From JAYQKL01 sp038142705 (lineage in GTDB: Bacteria; Pseudomonadota; Alphaproteobacteria; RS24), in contig OZ244224.1 in the NCBI GenBank assembly GCA_965217015.1, positions 434,001-498,000 on the forward strand: a stretch of DNA of 64,000 nt, read 5' to 3'. The notes below the pieces were generated by a model. It was not told the DNA's origin. It searched no databases and saw only the letters and a program-made list of their open reading frames with translations. A program made the position numbers and the translations under genes. Positions 58,807 to 64,000 of the stretch are shown one piece after another; within the stretch, counting starts at the first letter, position 1; every line of letters starts with the position of its first letter.

Positions 58807-60228
58807 TTATGCTTCCTGTGTGGCGTCCGCTTCTGGAACGACCTCAGGAACAAGCTGTTTTGCTGGTTTTCTTTCGCCATTTACAACAACTTTGAAGCTG
58901 GTTGCTGGCCCAGGTGTTGGGGCTGATTTTGTTTCCAGAACATAATCAGGGCTAATGAGCGACATATCCAGTCTATGGAAAAGCCGCGCAATGGTTGTCC
59001 CCATCAAGACTTCAGCAAGGTTTTGCCCTAAGCATGTATGTGGTCCGCGCCCAAAAGGTGAATACACACCTGGTTGGTTATGTTCAGCGCGGTCATCGAA
59101 AAAACGCTCAGGGTCAAATTTTTCGGGCTCTGGAAAATACTCTTCCATAAAGTGCGGCACACTTGTCCCGACATAAAGCGTCTCATCTTTGGGAATGAGA
59201 CAGCCTTCAAACTCAAAATCTTCAACCGCCGTCCGCATTTGCGCAACAGCAATCGGCCATAGGCGCATGGCTTCTCTGATGCTGCCAGCAATCACGCGCA
59301 ATTGACGAATATCATTTTCTGTGACGGTTTCTTTGGCAAACAAGGCATCAGCTTCAGCTTGCACACGCTCAACAAGGCCCGGTGTTTTCAAAATACCATA
59401 AACAGTGGCGGCTAATGTGTTGGCGACAGTATCCAAACCAGCCACATAGGGGCCGGTCAGCAATAAGGATAAATCAGACTCTGGGATAAGGTCAGGGTAT
59501 TCCGCATGGGCGCGCATAATATCGCCGAGCAGATTATTTGGCAAAGTACCATTTTCCGCATGCGCCTTAAATTCTTTAATCATTTTTTCGCTGAGCTCAT
59601 TAAAGCGGCGATTATGCTTTTTGAAGGTTGGTAAATGCAGGAAAAATTTTGGGCGTTGCTTGGTCACCAGCGTGTTGAGCAGGAAAAGAATATTCATACG
59701 AATATCGCGGACATATTCCAATGGTGCTGAGCCTGTCAGGATTTCACCTAATTCTTGCACAATCATATATTGGAAGGATTCAAGAACCGGAACATTTTGA
59801 CCCGTTAGCCATTTGCTGGCAATCGAGTCATCAATTGTGCCAGACAAAACATGGTAACGCCCGCGCACAGCTTCGCGTGAAAAGCCATTGCGCATGATGC
59901 GTCTAAATTTTTGATGAACCTCGCCATCTGAACCCGTCATAATGCGGCTGGCGCCATGAAACTGACGGAATTCGTCCCAAAACTCTTTTGAGCGCAGTTT
60001 CTCGCGACCATCGCGCATGGTCATGAAGAGGGCAGCTTCTGTGCCAGCAATCATTAGGCTTTCACGGCCAAAAACATTAATCTTAAAAACTGGGCCATAT
60101 TCTTTATAAGCCCGCACGAAAAAAGCGGCAGGGTCTTTAGCCATTTCCAGTGTGTTACCAATAAATGGCAAGCCTTTAACGACTGGAATTTCTCTGTATT
60201 TTGAGTTGTCTACTGCAGCGCTGCACAT
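58807..60228 (-). CDS. Cytochrome P450
   Basis: A 473-residue P450 monooxygenase. It has a Pro-rich start (GLPFIGNTLEMAKDPAAFF), the I-helix AGLDTVANTLAATVYGIL (AGxDT), the ExxR motif in GSIREAMRLWP, the FDPERFFDD segment and the heme-binding loop FGRGPHTCLGQNLAE with the Cys ligand. The form is closer to eukaryotic-like/CYP51-class sequences than to short P450cam types, though there is no N-terminal membrane anchor. AGGAGAGAG precedes ATG 60228. No redox partner is adjacent. Confidence 0.95.
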   Translation of the reverse strand: MCSAAVDNSKYREIPVVKGLPFIGNTLEMAKDPAAFFVRAYKEYGPVFKINVFGRESLMIAGTEAALFMTMRDGREKLRSKEFWDEFRQFHGASRIMTGSDGEVHQKFRRIMRNGFSREAVRGRYHVLSGTIDDSIASKWLTGQNVPVLESFQYMIVQELGEILTGSAPLEYVRDIRMNILFLLNTLVTKQRPKFFLHLPTFKKHNRRFNELSEKMIKEFKAHAENGTLPNNLLGDIMRAHAEYPDLIPESDLSLLLTGPYVAGLDTVANTLAATVYGILKTPGLVERVQAEADALFAKETVTENDIRQLRVIAGSIREAMRLWPIAVAQMRTAVEDFEFEGCLIPKDETLYVGTSVPHFMEEYFPEPEKFDPERFFDDRAEHNQPGVYSPFGRGPHTCLGQNLAEVLMGTTIARLFHRLDMSLISPDYVLETKSAPTPGPATSFKVVVNGERKPAKQLVPEVVPEADATQEA

Positions 60229-60296
60229 ATCTCTCTCCTATAGCAATTAAGCCTTCATTCCCGAACCCATAAACGAACCAACCAAATGCGCGTCAT

Positions 60297-60995
60297 CTAA
60301 TCCTTTTTAATAAAATCTAATATGGATAAATCCTCATTTCGGCTTTCGGCAATATCCTTGAAAATTAAATAAATTAAATCGTCAGAACGCTGTTTGGGTG
60401 TTTGAGTATAAATGGTTAGGCCTTGACGCAAGTTTGTAAATGCCGACACAGTCTGTTTTTGTAAAACCTCGTTAAAAGTGTCATGCATCGTGCTGTTATC
60501 ATCTTCAAACTGTTGATGACGAACCGTTTCAACAGATGCGGCAACAGCCACCATAGCAAGGCGCCTAAAAAGCTTTAGGCCAGCCTGCGCATCAAAGCCA
60601 CGCTCTATGAGCCCTTCAAGAAACTTTTCAATAATGCTGAAATGCACTTCCAGACCATATCCAACAGTTTGATAATAAGTGATATGGGTCGGGTTTTCAG
60701 ACATTAGCTTGATGAGGGAATAAATATATTCATAGCTATATTGCGCCCAGTTAAGCGATTTATCATTGGGCAGGGGAACATTTTTGAGGGCATGCATCGC
60801 GGCGGCTGTCAGCAGCTCTTCACGATTATCAAAATATTGATAAAGCGTTGTCGTGCCAGCACCCAATTTCATGGCCAGCTTTTTGAGGGTTAGGTTTTCA
60901 AGGCCTAAATCTATCGCGGCTTCCAAAATTTGGTCGCGCTCAAGAACGCGGGGCCGCCCAACTGATAATTTATTTTGTTTATGCGAAGTTTGCAT
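60297..60995 (-). CDS. TetR-family regulator
   Basis: A 232-residue regulator with an N-terminal HTH (RDQILEAAIDLGLENLTLKK, LAMKLGAGTTTLYQYFDNREE) and a divergent C-terminal ligand-binding domain. It is transcribed in the same direction as the P450 gene downstream (68 bases away) and divergently from the crotonase gene. Control of one or both is likely. Inducer unknown. Confidence 0.92.
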   Translation of the reverse strand: MQTSHKQNKLSVGRPRVLERDQILEAAIDLGLENLTLKKLAMKLGAGTTTLYQYFDNREELLTAAAMHALKNVPLPNDKSLNWAQYSYEYIYSLIKLMSENPTHITYYQTVGYGLEVHFSIIEKFLEGLIERGFDAQAGLKLFRRLAMVAVAASVETVRHQQFEDDNSTMHDTFNEVLQKQTVSAFTNLRQGLTIYTQTPKQRSDDLIYLIFKDIAESRNEDLSILDFIKKD

Positions 60996-61020
60996 AAAAG
61001 CCTCAAATAGATATAATTTC

Positions 61021-61033
61021 CGAATGCTATTCG
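61021..61033. promoter_or_regulatory. 13-bp palindrome between TetR and crotonase genes
   Basis: CGAAT-GCT-ATTCG lies 25 bases before the TetR start in the 122-base divergent gap. A looser A/T-rich inverted repeat (TGAAAATTCA ... TGAAATTTCA) follows nearby. The size and position suit a TetR operator. Not confirmed. Confidence 0.4.
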
Positions 61034-61117
61034 ATTATTCATCTAAGCGGGCCTGAAAGTCAATGAAAATTCATCAAAATTTGTTGAAATTTCACCTGAA
61101 TATGCAGATATGAGATT

Positions 61118-62119
61118 ATGAAAATATTATCCTTTGCCGAACTCTGTGACCTGATGGCTAGCCGACCCGCCCGAGACCAATTTGGGCCCTTATCGGATAT
61201 GCCTTATTTGGTTTTTGAAATTGGAAGTGAAAACAGTCAGTTAGCATCTGATTTGCAAGCTTTACCTTGCCCTGTCATTGGCTTCCAAACAGATATATGC
61301 GCGCCCGATATTGAGGCGGCATGTGATGTTGTTTTAGATGATGTGAAATTGGCTGAGCGGATTTGTCACAATATCGCACAAACGCCGATGGCGGCATTGG
61401 TGCTGGTGCAGCAATTGCGCATGAGTGAAAACCTGCCAATTGACCAAGCCTTGCTTGCTGAAAGCTTTGCCTATGCGAGTTTACAAAAAAGCCCATTATT
61501 TCTTGAGCGGCTGGAGCAGATTGCGCAGATTGCGCGGGTTGAACCGCTTGCTGAGGACGGGCCGGTTTTGTTGCTTCAAACTGATAGGGATAAGGCAACG
61601 CAAAAGGAGGTTTTGTCGCTGAGCCTTAATCGACCGGCAAACTTGAATGCGATGAATACGGAATTGCGTGATGCGCTATCCGAGGCCTTTGAAATGGCGC
61701 GCTTAAATGATGCCATTACAGAGGTGGTGCTATCTGCGCAGGGGAAAAGTTTTTCGATTGGCGGGGCTTTGCATGAATTTGGCGAAGCGCCTGATGCGTT
61801 AATGGCGCATATGACGAGAACCTATCGTTTGCCGGCACAGTTTTTGGCACGGCTGGATAAGCCTTTGCGTGTTCATATTCATGGCGCGGCGATTGGGGCG
61901 GGGATTGAAATGGCCGCTTTTGCGCAACACCTAACGGCCACAGAAAAAGCCTGGTTTCAATTGCCCGAATTGAAATATGGGTTGATACCAGGTGCTGGCG
62001 GCACAGTGAGTGTTTTGCGACGCATAGGGCGGCATAAGACAGCACTTATGGCTTTGTCGATGAAAAAAATATCGGCGCAAACGGCTTATGAGTGGGGATT
62101 GGTTGATGCGCTCGTATAG
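61118..62119 (+). CDS. Enoyl-CoA hydratase/isomerase with extra N-terminal half
   Basis: A 333-residue protein whose C-terminal part, from about residue 160, is a crotonase domain: LSLNRPANLNAMNTELRDAL, GKSFSIGGALHEFGE, HIHGAAIGAGIEMAAFAQHL and LPELKYGLIPGAGGTVSVLRR. The first 160 residues, with LPCPVIGFQTDICAPDIEAA and ICHNIAQTPMAALVLVQQL, look like a degenerate second crotonase half without the CoA loop. The glycine-rich oxyanion loop is present (IGGAL, AAIGAGIE). Its 3' end overlaps the convergent amidohydrolase by 34 bases. Enoyl-CoA hydration, isomerisation or ring cleavage are all possible. Confidence 0.85.
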   Translation: MKILSFAELCDLMASRPARDQFGPLSDMPYLVFEIGSENSQLASDLQALPCPVIGFQTDICAPDIEAACDVVLDDVKLAERICHNIAQTPMAALVLVQQLRMSENLPIDQALLAESFAYASLQKSPLFLERLEQIAQIARVEPLAEDGPVLLLQTDRDKATQKEVLSLSLNRPANLNAMNTELRDALSEAFEMARLNDAITEVVLSAQGKSFSIGGALHEFGEAPDALMAHMTRTYRLPAQFLARLDKPLRVHIHGAAIGAGIEMAAFAQHLTATEKAWFQLPELKYGLIPGAGGTVSVLRRIGRHKTALMALSMKKISAQTAYEWGLVDALV

Positions 62120-63441
62120 ACAATCTTGCCATCAATAAAAGTATAATCAATTTTTGTGTTGGCCAAATCGGTGCAGCTGGCCTGCCAGTTTTGTGCCAAC
62201 AGGCACATATCGGCTGTCACGCCTTCAGTCAAATGGCGTTGTTTTGCAATATAGTCTGATTGCTTTTGATAAAGCCCAAGCGCTTGTTCAGGGGTTAGGG
62301 TCTCGTTTCGGTGCGTCTCAACAAAGTCCGGTCTTTGCGTTGCTGATGCCATGCCTTGCCATGGGTTTAGCTCACCAAATGGGGCATCGCTGCCTGCTGC
62401 AAGCGGAATGCCTGCATGATAAAAAGAGCGCAACCGCCATAAATAAGGGTGGTCTTCAGGCGCAACATCTTTTTCATATGCCGCTCCGCGCGCGCGGATA
62501 AAATCAGGTTGCGTGACGACACCTATGCCGAGTTTCTTAATCCACGCCAGTGTGTCATCATTTGTTAAGGCGGCATGCTCAATCCGGTCCTGTGGGTGAG
62601 GGCCAGCCTCTTCAATCGCAGCTAGAATTAAGAATAATTCGGCATGGGTAACACAATGAGCTGCAATCCCGCGTCCTTCAATATGGGCCTGCTTAATTTC
62701 ATCAACCAATTGCGCAAGCGGTGGTAAATTATCATCATGATAATGAAATTTAACCTGTCCCATCTGCGCCAATAATGTTTGTTGCTTTATGTCCAGCTCA
62801 TGCTTGCCCATGATGCGCAGCTTAAGCGGGGCCGCAGATTGGGCGAGATGCTTAAAATCCTCATTATTATTTTGCGGGGTGACTTCGGTAACCCCCGTTA
62901 TGCCGTAAGACAAAAGCAGCTGAATGAGCGGGCGTAAATCTGGCGGTGTATTATTATCGCGGTGGCGTATGCTGAGGTCGCTGTCATATAAGCGCCCATT
63001 ATGGGAGGAGGTTTTTTGTAATTGGGTGAGGGCGGCACTGTTGCAAATCCATAATCTGCCGCTGCGGTGCTGCACGCGGACGGGCATATCTGGGCCATAT
63101 TTATCTAGCCAGTCGCGGTCAATTTCGCCAGCAACAGAGTCATGATAACCAATGCCACGAATTTCTTTCAAACCGCTATTTGCAGCACTATGAAGCTGGT
63201 TGATAAGCGCTTCTTCATGAGTGATTTCTGGCGGCCCGCAAGGAACTGATTGCAGAGCCGCAGCTTGCGCATTCAGATGAATATGATGGTCATGCAAACC
63301 GGCTAGAAGTGCTTGGCCATTCGCGTTGATAATCGTCTCATCATGCTGGGCGCTCAAGCTGGTTTCGATCTGCGTGATGGTTTTATCTGTGACGCGCACA
63401 TCAAAAATTTCGCCATCAATTTCTGCGTCTTTAATGAGCAT
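62086..63441 (-). CDS. Amidohydrolase (YtcJ-like)
   Basis: A 451-residue metal-dependent hydrolase of the amidohydrolase-3 group. It has the metal ligands in GLHDHHIHLN near residue 60, GIAAHCVTHAELFLIL, DRIEHAALTNDDTL and the late Asp in LAAGSDAPFGELNPW. The N-terminal and C-terminal strands make the small beta domain (FIDGKIVYTS). ATG 63441 after AAGG is chosen and overlaps the CoA-transferase stop by 11 bases. Substrate not predictable. Confidence 0.9.
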   Translation of the reverse strand: MLIKDAEIDGEIFDVRVTDKTITQIETSLSAQHDETIINANGQALLAGLHDHHIHLNAQAAALQSVPCGPPEITHEEALINQLHSAANSGLKEIRGIGYHDSVAGEIDRDWLDKYGPDMPVRVQHRSGRLWICNSAALTQLQKTSSHNGRLYDSDLSIRHRDNNTPPDLRPLIQLLLSYGITGVTEVTPQNNNEDFKHLAQSAAPLKLRIMGKHELDIKQQTLLAQMGQVKFHYHDDNLPPLAQLVDEIKQAHIEGRGIAAHCVTHAELFLILAAIEEAGPHPQDRIEHAALTNDDTLAWIKKLGIGVVTQPDFIRARGAAYEKDVAPEDHPYLWRLRSFYHAGIPLAAGSDAPFGELNPWQGMASATQRPDFVETHRNETLTPEQALGLYQKQSDYIAKQRHLTEGVTADMCLLAQNWQASCTDLANTKIDYTFIDGKIVYTSASTNPHS

Positions 63442-64000
63442 GATTTTTGCCTTCAAACTCTGCTTTAATTTGCGCTCTGTCTGCATCTAAAGCGGCTGCC
63501 TGATGGTTAACAGGGCGTAGCGGGTAAAGCGCGTTTGCATTTGTGTGCGTTTCTTCAGCCTGATTTTTGTGATGCTTAGCGGCATATGTGAGGGCATGGC
63601 GCACCACACCGACCATCGGCATATCAATCAGCCCGCCGCCATTTTGATAAACAACATAAGCGGCCAGCGCGGCGTGTAAACCCGTTAGAGGATCGGGCAG
63701 GGCGTCACCCACAAAACTTGCCGATTGTGTGTGATGCTGCATGACATAGCTCAGCCCGCCCTCGACGCCAATATCATCGCCAAAACCAACGCGCAAAGCC
63801 TGCGCATCATGGCGGCCATAAGCGGTCAGGCTCAACCATGTTTTGTCGGGCTGGCGTGATAAAATTTTATCAACATCAATGCCTAATTGCTTCAGGGCGC
63901 GTGGGCGAGACGCCTCAATGATAATATCGGCTTCCCAAATCAGGTTGTTTAATAACCCCATATCTTCTGTGTCGGAAAAATCAACCGCCAAGGATTGTTT
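63431..64000 (-). CDS. Class III CoA-transferase (CaiB/BaiF), 5' end cut by window
   Basis: The frame remains open to the window edge, so the start is beyond base 64000. The visible 190 residues resemble the middle and end of a CaiB/BaiF protein: ADIIIEASRPRALKQLGID, TWLSLTAYGRHDAQALRVGF, DPLTGLHAALAAYV and GGLIDMPMVGVVRHAL. These move CoA between carboxylic acids by a covalent Asp intermediate, and that Asp is probably the one in the missing N-terminal part or in the visible DIGVEGGLSYV region. It would activate or recycle acids in the island. Confidence 0.82.
   Translation of the reverse strand, partial: KQSLAVDFSDTEDMGLLNNLIWEADIIIEASRPRALKQLGIDVDKILSRQPDKTWLSLTAYGRHDAQALRVGFGDDIGVEGGLSYVMQHHTQSASFVGDALPDPLTGLHAALAAYVVYQNGGGLIDMPMVGVVRHALTYAAKHHKNQAEETHTNANALYPLRPVNHQAAALDADRAQIKAEFEGKNHAH

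Noticed and set aside
1..64000. tRNA, rRNA, insertion sequences, integrases or phage genes
   Set aside because: I looked for cloverleaf-like stretches, transposase motifs and integrases and recognised none.

Overview
The window is one contiguous piece of an alphaproteobacterial chromosome. The gene order bamA-skp-lpxD-lpxA-lpxI-lpxB / gltA-gltX-comEC-lexA-trpCDGE-ppiD-tpiA-secG-pyrG-kdsA-eno-ftsB-lipA-coq10-pncC-pgpA-ispDF-dusB(nifR3)-ntrB-ntrC is the classic alphaproteobacterial envelope/central-metabolism block. LpxI instead of LpxH, a fused IspDF, a GTTC-N7-GTTC SOS box before lexA and a dense group of GANTC (CcrM-type) sites before ftsB all fit that class. Genes are tightly packed, no intergenic stretch exceeds 200 bases, and the composition is moderate in GC. 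A marine SAR116-like or Rhodospirillales-like organism would fit, but that is inference.

Layout. 1-6.3 kb: outer-membrane assembly (BamA, cut by the window edge; Skp) and lipid A synthesis (LpxD, LpxA, LpxI, LpxB), with fabZ missing from its usual place. 6.3-12.1 kb: citrate synthase, glutamyl-tRNA synthetase, ComEC and LexA. 12.3-18.2 kb: trpC, trpD, trpG, trpE and a PpiD-type chaperone, read leftward. 18.3-22.2 kb: tpiA, secG, pyrG, kdsA. 22.4-27.2 kb is an interruption between kdsA and eno: two related membrane-anchored pentapeptide-repeat proteins, then the queuosine-precursor genes queF, queD, queE, queC. 27.3-36.7 kb returns to the core block (eno, ftsB, lipA, coq10, pncC, pgpA, ispDF, dusB, ntrBC). 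36.7-44.2 kb is mixed accessory material: a YejA-like peptide-binding protein, a permuted NlpC/P60-type protein, HspQ, a glutathione transferase and a three-gene unit made of a HupE/UreJ-like membrane protein, a parvulin and a DUF3604 lipoprotein.

44.3-64 kb is a catabolic island built from CoA-linked and oxygenase chemistry. It holds three KshA-like Rieske oxygenases, a cytochrome P450, an old-yellow-enzyme-type reductase, an acyl-CoA ligase, two adjacent acyl-CoA dehydrogenases, three short-chain dehydrogenases, a crotonase with an extra N-terminal half, a class III CoA-transferase, two amidohydrolase-fold proteins (one lacking the metal motifs), an MFS transporter, two overlapping Lrp/AsnC regulators and a TetR regulator. 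Such a set would activate a ring-containing acid as its CoA ester, desaturate it, hydroxylate it and open rings. A steroid-, terpenoid- or other alicyclic-type substrate is a reasonable guess, but the substrate cannot be read from sequence. No ferredoxin or ferredoxin reductase for the oxygenases is in the window.

The most interesting regulatory signals are seven GANTC sites in 106 bases across the ftsB promoter and start codon, and two families of palindromes repeated in promoters of the catabolic island.
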